DNA of 64,000 bases from Salinisphaera hydrothermalis (GCF_040361195.1 NZ_APNE01000019.1), one strand, 5' to 3'; shown: positions 35,725 to 44,960, counted from the first letter of the stretch. A program made the numbers and translations. Notes: generated by a model not told the origin, from the sequence alone.

Positions 35725-36470
35725 ACGCAACCCGCCGACATCGTCGTCACCTTCGTTTGATCTTCGGGCTGATCTGGGTACTCGTTCTGCTCGGTCTGGG
35801 CCTGTGGGTCTGGCAGCAGGGCCTGACCGTGCGCGAGATCATGCGCTTGGTCTACGACTACGTGGTGAACAATCCGATCGCGCCGATCGTCTATATCATC
35901 ATCTATGCGCTGCGCCCCCTGACCTTCTTCCCGGCCATGTGGTTAACGATCGCCGGGGGCAGCCTGTTCGGTTTCATCCCGGGATTGATCTTCGGCTTGC
36001 TGGGCGAAAACGCCTCCGCCCAAACCGCCTACCTGCTGGCGCGATTTTTTCGCACCGACGTTGACGGCGACGGTCATTCCGACAGCAACCCGCGGATCGC
36101 GGCCTTCCGCCGCCTGCTGGTCGAACAGGCGTTTCCGACGGTCCTCGTACTCCGAGCTTCGTTCCTCCCGTTCGATCTGGTCAATTACGCCTGCGGGCTG
36201 TTGCGCGTGCCGTGGCTGTCGTACACCGCGGGCAGCGTCATCGGCATGCTGCCCCCAATGGTGACGTTCGTGTCGTTCGGCGCGACGGTGAATTTGCCTA
36301 AACTGCTCAAGCGCAACAGCTTCTCGCCCGAACAGCTGATCGACAGCACCCAGCTCATGATCTCCGCCGGTCTGCTGGTCGCCAGCGCGATCATCGCGTA
36401 CCTCGCCTACCGTCGCCGCAAGGCCCTCGCTGCACGCGCCGAGGCCGCGACGGCGCAGGACGCGAATTGA
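35721..36470 (+). CDS. TVP38/TMEM64-family membrane protein
   Basis: A 249-residue inner-membrane protein of the DedA-like/SNARE-associated superfamily. Predicted transmembrane segments: 13-33, 55-75, 78-105 (MWLTIAGGSLFGFIPGLIFGL pattern split by Gly), 160-185 and 215-235. The superfamily signature is the FGF-x-PG-x-x-FGLLGENASAQTAYLLARF block and the later RASFLPFDLVNYACGLL loop. Members are thought to scramble or transport lipids. It overlaps the ArsR-methyltransferase gene, so the two are co-transcribed. Confidence 0.85.
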   Translation: MNATRRHRRHLRLIFGLIWVLVLLGLGLWVWQQGLTVREIMRLVYDYVVNNPIAPIVYIIIYALRPLTFFPAMWLTIAGGSLFGFIPGLIFGLLGENASAQTAYLLARFFRTDVDGDGHSDSNPRIAAFRRLLVEQAFPTVLVLRASFLPFDLVNYACGLLRVPWLSYTAGSVIGMLPPMVTFVSFGATVNLPKLLKRNSFSPEQLIDSTQLMISAGLLVASAIIAYLAYRRRKALAARAEAATAQDAN

Positions 36471-36525
36471 CCCTCCGCACGGGCTTTTGTACCGTCTTTT
36501 ATCGTTATCGCATCGAGGGGTTGGC

Positions 36526-37005
36526 GTGCGTTATCTGCTCGGCTTAGCCACGGGTTTAGCGGTTCTCTGGCTTCTGCTGTCAGGACACTATGCGCCGCTG
36601 ACCATGACACTCGGTGCGGCGTCCTGCGTGTTCGTCGTATGGCTATGCCGGCGCCTCGGCCTCGTGACCCAAGAGTCGGTCCCGCTCGATCTGCTACCGC
36701 GCTTGCCGGGCTACGCCGCCTGGCTCGGCGTTCAGATCGTCCGTTCGAACCTTGATGTCGCCACGCGTCTGCTGCGCGGTCGCACGGCCATTTCGCCGCG
36801 CACGGTGTTCATCGATACCCGTACTCATGATCCGCTGGGCCAGGCGATTCTGGCCAACTCCATCACGTTGACGCCGGGCACGGTGACCATCGGGCTCGAG
36901 GACGGCGAAGCCGTCGTGCATGCCCTAACCCAGGAAGGCGCCGCGGATATCGAAGCGGGCACGATGGCCGAGCGTGTCGCTCGGTTGGAACACGGAGCGA
37001 GCTGA
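36526..37005 (+). CDS. mrpE: Mrp/Mnh cation antiporter subunit E
   Basis: A 159-residue inner-membrane subunit, first gene of the Mrp-type operon. GTG start with GAGGGG five bases upstream. Two or three N-terminal helices (LGLATGLAVLWLLLSGHYAP, LTMTLGAASCVFVVWL) precede a cytoplasmic domain with ANSITLTPGTVTIGLEDG, the most conserved motif of the MrpE family. It ends two bases before mrpF. Confidence 0.9.
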   Translation: MRYLLGLATGLAVLWLLLSGHYAPLTMTLGAASCVFVVWLCRRLGLVTQESVPLDLLPRLPGYAAWLGVQIVRSNLDVATRLLRGRTAISPRTVFIDTRTHDPLGQAILANSITLTPGTVTIGLEDGEAVVHALTQEGAADIEAGTMAERVARLEHGAS

Positions 37006-37006
37006 C

Positions 37007-37294
37007 ATGTTCATCGCCGGACTCGTCGGCGTGGCGGTGACCATGCTGCTGGTGCTCGTACGCGTACTCGCGGGGCCGACCGTTTACGACCGTATTCTCG
37101 CGATCAACCTGTTCGGCACCAAGACCGTGCTGCTGATCGCGATCCTAGGCTTTTTTTCCGGCCGACCGGAGTTCCTCGATCTCGCGATCACCTACGCGCT
37201 GATCAACTTCATCGGCACCGTGGCCGTGCTCAAGTTCATGCAGTACGGCGACCTCGGCTGGGCCAGCGATGCCACGGACGATTCCGATGTCTGA
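37007..37294 (+). CDS. mrpF: Mrp/Mnh cation antiporter subunit F
   Basis: A 95-residue protein with three transmembrane helices. Family motif RVLAGPTVYDRILAINLFGTKTVLL near residues 18-42, then FLDLAITYALINFIGTVAVLKF. It starts one base after the mrpE stop. Its length is normal. Confidence 0.9.
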   Translation: MFIAGLVGVAVTMLLVLVRVLAGPTVYDRILAINLFGTKTVLLIAILGFFSGRPEFLDLAITYALINFIGTVAVLKFMQYGDLGWASDATDDSDV

Positions 37295-37324
37295 GCCGGC
37301 CGATCGTTTCATGGAGGCGTTGTC

Positions 37325-37645
37325 ATGATCGGGCTGATCGCCGACATCGCCAGCTGGCTGTTGATCGTCGTCGGCGCACTCGCCTGCGTGATCAGCGGGT
37401 ACGGCATGCTACGCATGCCCGATCTGTACACGCGTATCCACGCCGCATCGGTGGCCGATACCGGCGGCATGCTGCTGATTCTGGTCGGCCTGATGATCCA
37501 GGCCGGCATCGGGCTCACCACGGCGAAACTGGTGCTGATCGTCGTGTTTCTGCTCATCACGAGTCCGACCGCCACCCACGCTCTGGCACGCGCGGCGCGC
37601 CAGGACGGGGTGCGGCCCGCGTCCGAAAAGAGAACCCGCCGATGA
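37325..37645 (+). CDS. mrpG: Mrp/Mnh cation antiporter subunit G
   Basis: A 106-residue, three-helix subunit. Diagnostic sequence GYGMLRMPDLYTRIHAAS near 31-48, then LLITSPTATHALARAA near the end. GGAGG precedes the ATG by seven bases. The last codons overlap the next gene by four bases. Confidence 0.9.
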   Translation: MIGLIADIASWLLIVVGALACVISGYGMLRMPDLYTRIHAASVADTGGMLLILVGLMIQAGIGLTTAKLVLIVVFLLITSPTATHALARAARQDGVRPASEKRTRR

Positions 37646-38199
37646 CGACGGAGATTCTGCTCAACTACGGCCTGCTGGTGTTCCTGGTCGCCGTTGCCCT
37701 GGCGCTCGCCGCCATGCGGCATCTGTTTCCGGTGGCCATGCTCACCGGGCTGTACAGTCTGCTATCGGCGAGCCTGTTCACGCTGCTCAACGCGCCGGAC
37801 GTCGCGCTGACCGAAGCCGCCGTCGGTGCCGGGGTGACCACGGTGTTGTTCCTGGCGACGTTCGGCCTGACCCGCGCTCGCGAAAAACCGGTCAAGGCGT
37901 CGCGCCAGGTGATCGGCCTGGTGGTCACCGTCGCCACGGGCGCGATGCTGGTTTACGCGAGCCTGGACATGCCGCATTTCGGCGCCGCAAATACGCCCGT
38001 GCAGACGCACCCATTGCGGCACGAATACCTGGTTGCGGAGCAACACGAAATCGACGTTCCCAATACCGTCACCGCAGTGCTCGCCAGCTACCGCGGCTAC
38101 GACACGCTCGGCGAAACCGCGGTCGTGTTCACCGCCGGCCTCGGCGTGCTGGTCCTGCTTGGCCGCGGCCGGCGCGGCAAGCGTTCCAACAAGGCGTAA
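37642..38199 (+). CDS. DUF4040/MbhD-type antiporter subunit (split MrpA C-terminal part)
   Basis: A 185-residue membrane protein equivalent to the C-terminal region of MrpA, encoded here as a separate gene. Helices near 5-25, 30-50 (LFPVAMLTGLYSLLSASLFTLL divided), 60-80 and 95-110 carry APDVALTEAAVGAGVTTVLFL, the conserved DUF4040 core with an acidic residue in the membrane. The later part (GYDTLGETAVVFTAGLGVL) matches the MbhE-like segment. This split, with E-F-G placed first, is like Mbh/Mbs-type antiporter modules and unlike Bacillus mrpABCDEFG. Confidence 0.83.
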   Translation: MTTEILLNYGLLVFLVAVALALAAMRHLFPVAMLTGLYSLLSASLFTLLNAPDVALTEAAVGAGVTTVLFLATFGLTRAREKPVKASRQVIGLVVTVATGAMLVYASLDMPHFGAANTPVQTHPLRHEYLVAEQHEIDVPNTVTAVLASYRGYDTLGETAVVFTAGLGVLVLLGRGRRGKRSNKA

Positions 38200-38201
38200 T
38201 C

Positions 38202-38636
38202 ATGCGAGAGCACACCGTGCTGCGCGTGGTGGCGCAGCTCATCATCCCGCCGATCCTGATCTTTGCGCTGTACGTACAGTTTCACGGCGACTACAGTCCC
38301 GGTGGCGGCTTCCAGGCTGGCGTGATCGGCGCCAGCGCGATCATCCTGTACGGGCTGATCTTCGGCGTCGAAGCCGCGCGCCGCGCCATCCCGCCGACCG
38401 CGTTGCGTATCACCGCGTCGCTGGGGGTACTCATTTATGGCGGCACCGGGGTCGCAACGATGCTCGCCGGCGGCAATTTTCTGGACTACAACGTGCTCGC
38501 GCACGATCCGATCCACGGCCAGCACTATGGCCTGCTGATCGTCGAGTTCGGCGTCGGCGTGACCGTGGCCTCGATCATGATCGCGATCTTCTATGTCTTT
38601 GCCGGGCGCGGGCGCGTCGAGGATCGCGACGCATGA
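38202..38636 (+). CDS. mrpB: Mrp/Mnh cation antiporter subunit B
   Basis: A 144-residue MnhB-domain protein with four helices. Characteristic YSPGGGFQAGVIGASAIIL near 31-49 and GLLIVEFGVGVTVASIMIAIFY near the end. It starts two bases after the previous stop and overlaps mrpC by four bases. Confidence 0.9.
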   Translation: MREHTVLRVVAQLIIPPILIFALYVQFHGDYSPGGGFQAGVIGASAIILYGLIFGVEAARRAIPPTALRITASLGVLIYGGTGVATMLAGGNFLDYNVLAHDPIHGQHYGLLIVEFGVGVTVASIMIAIFYVFAGRGRVEDRDA

Positions 38637-39130
38637 CGGCCTTTTTCACCGAGACCGTACCGGGGCTGTTCAATTACTGGGTCGTCATCGCCCTGATGAT
38701 GATCGGTTTCTATACCGTCATCGCGCACGACAATCTGGTGAAGAAACTGATTGGGCTCAACGTCTTCCAGACGTCGGTGTTCATCCTCTACATCAGCATG
38801 GGCACGATCCGTGGCGCGACCGCCCCGATCCTGATGCACGGCCCCGCGGGCGACCAGGCGGTTTACGCTCATCCGTTGCCGCAGGTGCTCATCCTCACCG
38901 CGATCGTGGTCGGCGTGTCGACGACCGCACTCGGCCTCGCCCTGATCGTACGCATCCACGAAGCCTACGGCTCGATCGAGGAGGACGACGTGCTGGCTGC
39001 CGATTTCGCCACCCAGGACGCCGAACAGGCCGAGGAAGACGAGCGCTCACGAGCCGCCAAGGCGGCCGAGCCGCATGCACCGAGCGGCGGCGACGACGGC
39101 GCCGAGCACGAGGACGACCCGCGCCGATGA
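38633..39130 (+). CDS. mrpC: Mrp/Mnh cation antiporter subunit C (NuoK-like)
   Basis: A 165-residue NuoK-like subunit with three helices. Family sequence VIALMMIGFYTVIAHDNLVKKLIGLNVFQ (split) near 17-46 and LPQVLILTAIVVGVSTTALGLAL. The C-terminal 45 residues are a highly charged, Glu/Asp/Ala-rich cytoplasmic tail not seen in typical MrpC (about 115 residues). It overlaps both neighbours by four bases. Confidence 0.9.
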   Translation: MTAFFTETVPGLFNYWVVIALMMIGFYTVIAHDNLVKKLIGLNVFQTSVFILYISMGTIRGATAPILMHGPAGDQAVYAHPLPQVLILTAIVVGVSTTALGLALIVRIHEAYGSIEEDDVLAADFATQDAEQAEEDERSRAAKAAEPHAPSGGDDGAEHEDDPRR

Positions 39131-40623
39131 TCGCCCATCTCGTCTCACAAATGCCCATTCTCGTGGTGGTGCTTCCGCTGCTGACCGTCCCATTGGTGGT
39201 GCTCGCCTACCGGGCGTTCGCGGCCTGGGCGCTCTATCTCGCCTCCACATGGATCGTGTTCGCCATGGCGTGCGCGCTGTTCGCGCGGGTGGCGGCCCAG
39301 GGGCCGATCGATTACGCGGTCGGCGGCTGGGCGCCGCCGTTCGGCATCGAGCTGGTGATCGACAGTTTCAACGCCGTGGTGTTATTGCTCGTGGCGGGCA
39401 TGGCGGCCGTCAGCTCGATCTATGCGCGCGCCAGTCTCGCTCGCGAAATCGACCCGGAACGGCTCTATCTCGTCTATGCGCTGATGCTGGCCTGTCTGGC
39501 CGGGCTGATCGGCATCACGGTCACGGGCGATGCGTTCAACCTGTTCGTGTTCCTGGAGATTTCGTCGCTATCGTCGTATGCGCTGATCGCCATGGGGCCG
39601 AAACGCCGGGCGCTGCTGTCGTCGTTTCAGTATCTGATCATGGGCACGGTCGGCGGCACGTTCCTGCTGATCGGCGTGGGGCTAGCGTACATGATGACCG
39701 GCACGCTCAACATGGCCGACCTGGCCACGCGCCTGCCCGCGGTGTTTGACACCCGCACCTGTCAGGCCGCGCTGGCGTTCATCGTGGTCGGCCTGAGCCT
39801 GAAGGCCGCGCTGTTTCCGGCGCATATCTGGCTGCCCAACGCCTACACTTACGCGCCGTCGAGCGTGACGGCGTTCATCGCCGCGACCAGCACCAAGGTG
39901 GCGGTCTATGCGCTGATCCGGTTCGTGTTCACGGTCTTCGGCGCCGGCTATGCGTTCGAGCAACTGCCGCTGAATCAAGTCCTGCTCGGTCTGTCGGCGA
40001 TTGCGATGATCGCAGCGTCGATCGCCGCCATCTTCCAGACCGACGTCAAGCGCCTGCTGGCCTGGTCGAGCGTCGCCCAGATGGGCTATATCGTGACCGG
40101 CTTTGCCCTGGCAAGCGCGGCCGGGCTGTCGGCGTCGCTCGTGCATATCGTCAACCATGGCTTGATCAAGGGCGCCCTGTTCATGGCCGTGGGCGCGATG
40201 GCCTGGCGCACGCGGACTACTTCGATCAACGATCTGGCCGGCCTGGGCCGCAGCATGCCCTTCACCTCCGCGGCGTTCGTCGTCGGCGGGCTCAGCCTGA
40301 TCGGCGTCCCCGCGACCGCCGGTTTCATCAGCAAATGGGCCCTGCTGTCAGCGATTCTCGCGGCCGGACACTATCTGATTGCCGCACTGGTGCTGATCGC
40401 CTCACTGCTGGCCGTGATCTATGTCGGCAAGGTCGTCGAAGCGCTGTATTTCCGCCCGCGTGATGCCGACGCGCCGAACCACGAGGCCGGCGAGGCCCCG
40501 ATCGCGATGCAGATCGCGACCTGGGCGCTGATTGCGCTCAACATTGCCATCGGCTTGCATGCCTCGCCGGAACTCGTCGCCACCGCACGGGCCGCGCACG
40601 CGTTGATCGGAGGTGGCGCATGA
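39127..40623 (+). CDS. mrpD: Mrp antiporter large subunit, MrpD-like (first of three)
   Basis: A 498-residue, about 14-helix subunit of the NuoL/M/N antiporter family. Key membrane charges are present: Glu in NLFVFLEISSLSSYALI near 141, Lys in LSLKAALFPAHIWLPNAY near 225, the TM8 region ATSTKVAVYALIRF, and Lys in VNHGLIKGALFMAVG near 345. These residues form the proton path in the family. The tandem of three such genes in this operon is discussed as a finding. Confidence 0.9.
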   Translation: MIAHLVSQMPILVVVLPLLTVPLVVLAYRAFAAWALYLASTWIVFAMACALFARVAAQGPIDYAVGGWAPPFGIELVIDSFNAVVLLLVAGMAAVSSIYARASLAREIDPERLYLVYALMLACLAGLIGITVTGDAFNLFVFLEISSLSSYALIAMGPKRRALLSSFQYLIMGTVGGTFLLIGVGLAYMMTGTLNMADLATRLPAVFDTRTCQAALAFIVVGLSLKAALFPAHIWLPNAYTYAPSSVTAFIAATSTKVAVYALIRFVFTVFGAGYAFEQLPLNQVLLGLSAIAMIAASIAAIFQTDVKRLLAWSSVAQMGYIVTGFALASAAGLSASLVHIVNHGLIKGALFMAVGAMAWRTRTTSINDLAGLGRSMPFTSAAFVVGGLSLIGVPATAGFISKWALLSAILAAGHYLIAALVLIASLLAVIYVGKVVEALYFRPRDADAPNHEAGEAPIAMQIATWALIALNIAIGLHASPELVATARAAHALIGGGA

Positions 40624-42083
40624 ACGGGGCCTGGTTGATTGCGCTTGTCGCCTGGCCGGCCGTCATGTCGCTTGCGATCGGCGCGGCCGGTCGCTGGCCA
40701 AACCTGCGCGAGGCCGTCAGCGTCCTCACTGGCCTCGTACTGCTCGCCGGGGCGATTCTACTGATCGGGCCAATCGCGGCCGGCCAGCGCCCGAGCGTCA
40801 CGCTGTTCTCGATCCTGCCCGGGCTGGACTTCACCTTCACACTGGAGCCGCTAGGGCTCGTGTTCGCACTCGTCGCCGCGACGCTCTGGCCGCTGACGAC
40901 GTTTTATGCCGCCGGCTATATGCGCGGCAACCGGGAAGGTCATCAGACCCGGTTCTTCATCTGCTTCGCGCTGGCCATCTCGGCGGCGATCGGCATCGCG
41001 CTCGCCGGTAACCTGCTCACGCTATTCGTGTTCTACGAGATGATGACGCTGGTGACCTACCCATTGGTCACCCATCACGGCGATGCCGAGTCGCGCGTGG
41101 GCGGGCGCATCTATCTCGGCGTGCTGCTGACCACATCCATCGGCCTGTTCCTGCCAGCGATCGTGATCACCTGGATGCTGGCCGGCACGCTGACCTTCAC
41201 CCACGGCGGCATTCTCGCCGGCACCGGACTCGGGCCCAAGGGCGCAATGGCTCTGTACGCGCTGTTCGTGTTCGGCATCGGCAAGGCCGCGGTGATGCCG
41301 ATGCATCGCTGGCTGCCCTCGGCAATGGTCGCGCCGACGCCGGTATCGGCGCTGCTGCATGCGGTGGCGGTGGTCAAAGCCGGCGTGTTCTCGGTGCTCA
41401 AGATCACGGTCTATATCTTCGGCCTCGACTACGCGTTCCAAACCAGCGCGAGCGAGCCGTTTCTGTGGCTGGCCTCGATCACCATCATTCTCGCTTCGGT
41501 CATCGCAATTTATTGCGACAACCTTAAAAAACGGCTGGCCTACTCCACGATCGGTCAGCTGTCTTACATCGTGCTCGGCAGCGCGCTGGCGACCAAACTC
41601 GGCGCGGTCAGCGGCTCGCTGCATATCGTGACCCACGCCTTTGGCAAGATCACGCTATTCTTCTGTGCCGGCGCGATCTACACCGCGACGCATCGCAAAT
41701 ACGTCAGCCAGCTCAACGGCATGGGCCGGGCGATGCCGCTGACGTTCACGGCGTTCACGATCGCCGCGCTGTCGCTGATCGGCCTGCCGCCCATGGGCGG
41801 GGCCTGGAGCAAGTGGTATCTGATGTCGGGTTCGGCCGGCGTGGAGGAATATGCGCTGCTGGGCGTGCTGGCGTTGTCCTCGTTGCTCAATATCGTTTAC
41901 TTGCTGGATATTCCGGCGCGGGCGTTCTTCCTGCGCGGCGACGACGTGCCCACCGCGATCCGCGAGGCACCGGCCGCCTGCGTCGTACCGCTGTGTCTGA
42001 CGGCGGCTGGCTGTATTGCCCTGTTCTTTGCCGCGCATCCGATCATCGACTTCGTGAGTTCGGCCCTGGGAGAAGGCGCATGA
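40620..42083 (+). CDS. Mrp antiporter large subunit (second NuoL/M/N-like)
   Basis: A 487-residue NuoL/M/N-family membrane protein, overlapping its neighbours by four bases. It keeps the family charges: Glu in TLFVFYEMMTLVTYPLV, Lys and the MHRWLPSAMVAPTPVSALLHA loop, Lys in AVVKAGVFSVLK, and Lys in VTHAFGKITLFFCAG. HRWLP-x-AM-x-APTPVSALLHA resembles the N-terminal antiporter half of MrpA/NuoL more than MrpD. With the DUF4040 gene it may therefore stand in for the missing full-length MrpA. Confidence 0.87.
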   Translation: MNGAWLIALVAWPAVMSLAIGAAGRWPNLREAVSVLTGLVLLAGAILLIGPIAAGQRPSVTLFSILPGLDFTFTLEPLGLVFALVAATLWPLTTFYAAGYMRGNREGHQTRFFICFALAISAAIGIALAGNLLTLFVFYEMMTLVTYPLVTHHGDAESRVGGRIYLGVLLTTSIGLFLPAIVITWMLAGTLTFTHGGILAGTGLGPKGAMALYALFVFGIGKAAVMPMHRWLPSAMVAPTPVSALLHAVAVVKAGVFSVLKITVYIFGLDYAFQTSASEPFLWLASITIILASVIAIYCDNLKKRLAYSTIGQLSYIVLGSALATKLGAVSGSLHIVTHAFGKITLFFCAGAIYTATHRKYVSQLNGMGRAMPLTFTAFTIAALSLIGLPPMGGAWSKWYLMSGSAGVEEYALLGVLALSSLLNIVYLLDIPARAFFLRGDDVPTAIREAPAACVVPLCLTAAGCIALFFAAHPIIDFVSSALGEGA

Positions 42084-42391
42084 GCCGTCGCACATCCGAT
42101 ACCGGTCTGCTCGAACGTCCGGCCGTGATCCATACGCTCATCGCGATTCTGGGCGTGGCCTGTGCAGGCCTGCTGCTGGCCGAGTTCTTTTACGCCAAGC
42201 ACCCGCATTTCGGCTTCGACGGTTGGTTCGGTTTCTATCCGCTGGCCGGGTTCGCGGCCTACTGCTTCATCGTGCTCTCGGCCAAGGCGCTGCGCCCGTT
42301 GTTGCGGCGCGGCGAGAACTACTACGGCGAGGCCGATCCGGACGAAGCCGATCTCGAAGACAGCATGGGTCGGGAGCACGACCATGAGTGA
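42080..42391 (+). CDS. small membrane protein of the Mrp operon
   Basis: A 103-residue protein with two or three helices (about 16-37, VIHTLIAILGVACAGLLLAEFF; 45-68, GFYPLAGFAAYCFIVLSAKA) and an acidic C-terminus (ADPDEADLEDSMGREHDHE). Locked in the operon by overlaps of four and eight bases. I do not recognise a named Mrp subunit in it; it is probably an accessory subunit. Confidence 0.75.
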   Translation: MSRRTSDTGLLERPAVIHTLIAILGVACAGLLLAEFFYAKHPHFGFDGWFGFYPLAGFAAYCFIVLSAKALRPLLRRGENYYGEADPDEADLEDSMGREHDHE

Positions 42392-44087
42392 ATGGCTCGG
42401 CCATGCCATCGCCAGTCCGGCATTGCTGCTGATGGCGGCGGGCCTGGTGCTCGCGATGACGCCGCGACTCGTGCATGCGATATGGTTGTTGGCCGTGCCA
42501 GTCGCGGCCCTTGCCCTGCTCTGGGCCCTGCCCACCGGTTTACATGGCCAGCTCTCGCTATTCGGCTTCGATCTGACCACGCTGCGCGTCGACGGGCTAT
42601 CCCGGATCTGGGCTACGATTTTCATCATCGGATCGTTCCTGTGCGGGCTGTATGCCCTGCACGTCGACGATCGCATCCAGCATGTCGCCTCGCTGGTCTA
42701 TGCCGGCGCTGCCGTGGGCGCGGTCCTGGCTGGCGATCTGGTGACGCTATTCATCTTCTGGGAAGCCACCGCCATCTCGTCGGTGTTCCTGATCTGGGCG
42801 CGACGCAGCGTCCGCGCGCATATCGTCGGCCTGCGCTATCTGGTGATTCAGGTGATCTCCGGCCTGCTGCTCATGGTCGGCACCATCATCCATTACCGCG
42901 AAACCGGATCGACCGCCTTCGATCATTTCGGGCTCGAGGTGGCCGGCGGCTGGCTGATCTTTCTCGCCTTCGGCATCAAGGCCGCATTCCCGCTACTGCA
43001 TAACTGGGTTCAGGACGCCTACCCGGAATCCACCCCGACCGGCACGGTGGTGCTGTCGATCTACACCACCAAGCTCGCGATCTATTCGTTGGCGCGCGGC
43101 TTCGCCGGCACCGAGATTCTGATCACGATCGGCGCCGTCATGACGCTGTTCCCGATCTTCTTTGCCGTGATCGAGAACGATCTGCGTCGCGTGCTGGCCT
43201 ATAGCCTGAACAACCAGCTCGGCTTCATGGTGGTCGGCATCGGGATCGGTACGCCGCTAGCCATGAACGGCGCCGCAGCCCATGCCTTTGCCCATATTCT
43301 GTACAAGGGCCTGTTGTTCATGAGCATGGGCGCGGTGCTGTATCGCGTCGGCACGGTCAAGGCCAGCGAACTGGGCGGGCTATACAAATCCATGCCGTTC
43401 ACGACCGTGTTCTGTATCGTCGGCTCGATGTCGATCTCGGCGTTCCCGTTGTTTTCCGGCTTCGTCACCAAGTCGATGATCCTGACCGCCGCGGCGGAGA
43501 ATCATCACTGGATCGCCTGGTGCGCCCTGCTTGTCGCTTCCGCCGGCGTGCTCGATCATTCCGGCATCAAGGTGCCTTTTTTCTCCTTCTTCGCCCACGA
43601 CGCCGGCTATCGCGTAAAAGAGGCACCGCTGAACATGCTGGCGGCGATGGCGATCACCGCGGCCCTGTGTATCGGCATCGGCGTGTACCCGGCCCCGCTG
43701 TACGCGATTCTGCCGTTCGATGTGCCCTATTCGCCCTATACCACGGCGCATGTCGTGAATCAGCTGCAGCTACTGCTGTTTGCAGCCTTGGCGTTCGTCG
43801 TGCTGTTCCGCAGCGGGCTGTATCCGCCGGAAGTACGTGGGCTCAATATCGACAGCGACTGGATCTATCGTCGGGCATTACCGTTCACGGTCTCGGCGGT
43901 TCGCTGGGCACTGATGCGCGCCCGCGATGCCACGATCGGTGTTCTCACGATCGGGCTGAGCGGCGCCCGGCGACGCCTCGAGACCAGTTTCGGCGCGCGC
44001 GGCGTGATGGCGCGCACCTGGACGACGGGCGTGATGCTGCTCTGGGTGACCGCGCTGCTCGCCGCTTATCTGTGGCTTTATTACTGA
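42384..44087 (+). CDS. Mrp antiporter large subunit (third NuoL/M/N-like)
   Basis: A 567-residue NuoL/M/N-family protein, last gene of the operon, starting within the previous gene. Family charges: Glu in TLFIFWEATAISSVFL, Lys in AFGIKAAFPLLHNWVQDAYPE, Lys in YTTKLAIYSLARG and Lys in HILYKGLLFMSMG. It has an extra C-terminal stretch of about 80 residues with an amphipathic basic helix and one final transmembrane segment (MLLWVTALLAAYLWLYY). NWVQDAYPE is typical of MrpD/NuoM-like proteins in these extended operons. Confidence 0.87.
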   Translation: MSEWLGHAIASPALLLMAAGLVLAMTPRLVHAIWLLAVPVAALALLWALPTGLHGQLSLFGFDLTTLRVDGLSRIWATIFIIGSFLCGLYALHVDDRIQHVASLVYAGAAVGAVLAGDLVTLFIFWEATAISSVFLIWARRSVRAHIVGLRYLVIQVISGLLLMVGTIIHYRETGSTAFDHFGLEVAGGWLIFLAFGIKAAFPLLHNWVQDAYPESTPTGTVVLSIYTTKLAIYSLARGFAGTEILITIGAVMTLFPIFFAVIENDLRRVLAYSLNNQLGFMVVGIGIGTPLAMNGAAAHAFAHILYKGLLFMSMGAVLYRVGTVKASELGGLYKSMPFTTVFCIVGSMSISAFPLFSGFVTKSMILTAAAENHHWIAWCALLVASAGVLDHSGIKVPFFSFFAHDAGYRVKEAPLNMLAAMAITAALCIGIGVYPAPLYAILPFDVPYSPYTTAHVVNQLQLLLFAALAFVVLFRSGLYPPEVRGLNIDSDWIYRRALPFTVSAVRWALMRARDATIGVLTIGLSGARRRLETSFGARGVMARTWTTGVMLLWVTALLAAYLWLYY

Positions 44088-44151
44088 CGAACGCGGGCGC
44101 TGGGCGCGCGCCACACCGGACTGAGGTGGCCGGTGAGATGGCGACAACCGC

Positions 44152-44871
44152 TCAGCCGTCCAAGGTCCGCCACAGACACTGATCGCCACTAGCCTCGGCC
44201 AGCATGTCGAGATATTGCTCGTGGGCCGCCGTTTCATCGTCGCTCGCGCGTTGCACGCGCGGACGGCGCCCGCTGTCGAGATAGGTCGCCAGACCGGCAC
44301 TGGCAAGCTGCTGTCCCTCGCCATCTTCGTCGGCGGCCAACGCGATATCGATCTGGCCACCGGTCATGCGCAGATAGACATCGGCCAGGAGCTGGGCGTC
44401 GAGCAACGCCCCGTGCAGCTCACGATTCGAGTTGTCGATCTCGAAGCGCTTGCACAGGGCATCCAGACTGTTGCGCTGGCCGGGGAACATCTGTCGTGCC
44501 TCGACCAGCGTGTCGATGATCGAACCGGTCTCTTCCAGCTTCTGGTGCTGCGGATCGAAATCCGACATTTCCTTGTTCAGGAAGGCGAGATCGAACGGCG
44601 CGTTATGGATGATCAGCTCGGCGTCGGCGAGATAGGTCGCCAAGCGCTCGCCGATCTCGGCGAATCGCGGCTTGTCGGCCAGAAATTCGAGCGTAATGCC
44701 ATGCACGTCGATCGCCCCCTGGTCGATCTCACGATCGGGGTGCAGATAGATATGCAGGTCGTTGCCGGTAAGCCGACGGTTGACCATCTCCACGCAGCCA
44801 ATCTCGATGATGCGATGCCCGGCCTGCGGGTCCATGCCGGTGGTTTCGGTATCGAGCACGATCTGTCGCAT
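44152..44871 (-). CDS. dnaQ: DNA polymerase III epsilon subunit (proofreading exonuclease)
   Basis: A 239-residue 3'-5' exonuclease. DEDDh motifs: ExoI VLDTETTGMDP near residue 6, ExoII LIIHNAPFDLAFLNKEM near 95 and ExoIII HGALLDAQLLADVYL near 160. The C-terminal tail (about 185-239) binds the alpha subunit in the family. The ATG at 44869-44871 has AGGA seven bases upstream; an ATG seven codons earlier is less likely. It follows rnhA on the same strand, the reverse of the common divergent arrangement. Confidence 0.95.
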   Translation of the reverse strand: MRQIVLDTETTGMDPQAGHRIIEIGCVEMVNRRLTGNDLHIYLHPDREIDQGAIDVHGITLEFLADKPRFAEIGERLATYLADAELIIHNAPFDLAFLNKEMSDFDPQHQKLEETGSIIDTLVEARQMFPGQRNSLDALCKRFEIDNSNRELHGALLDAQLLADVYLRMTGGQIDIALAADEDGEGQQLASAGLATYLDSGRRPRVQRASDDETAAHEQYLDMLAEASGDQCLWRTLDG

Positions 44872-44960
44872 GGGTTCGTCCTGTCGTTTCAAACCGCCCT
44901 GACGCAGCCGAGGGTCAGCGGCGCGCGAGCCGCGCGCTGGCGGCCGTTGATATTACGGGG

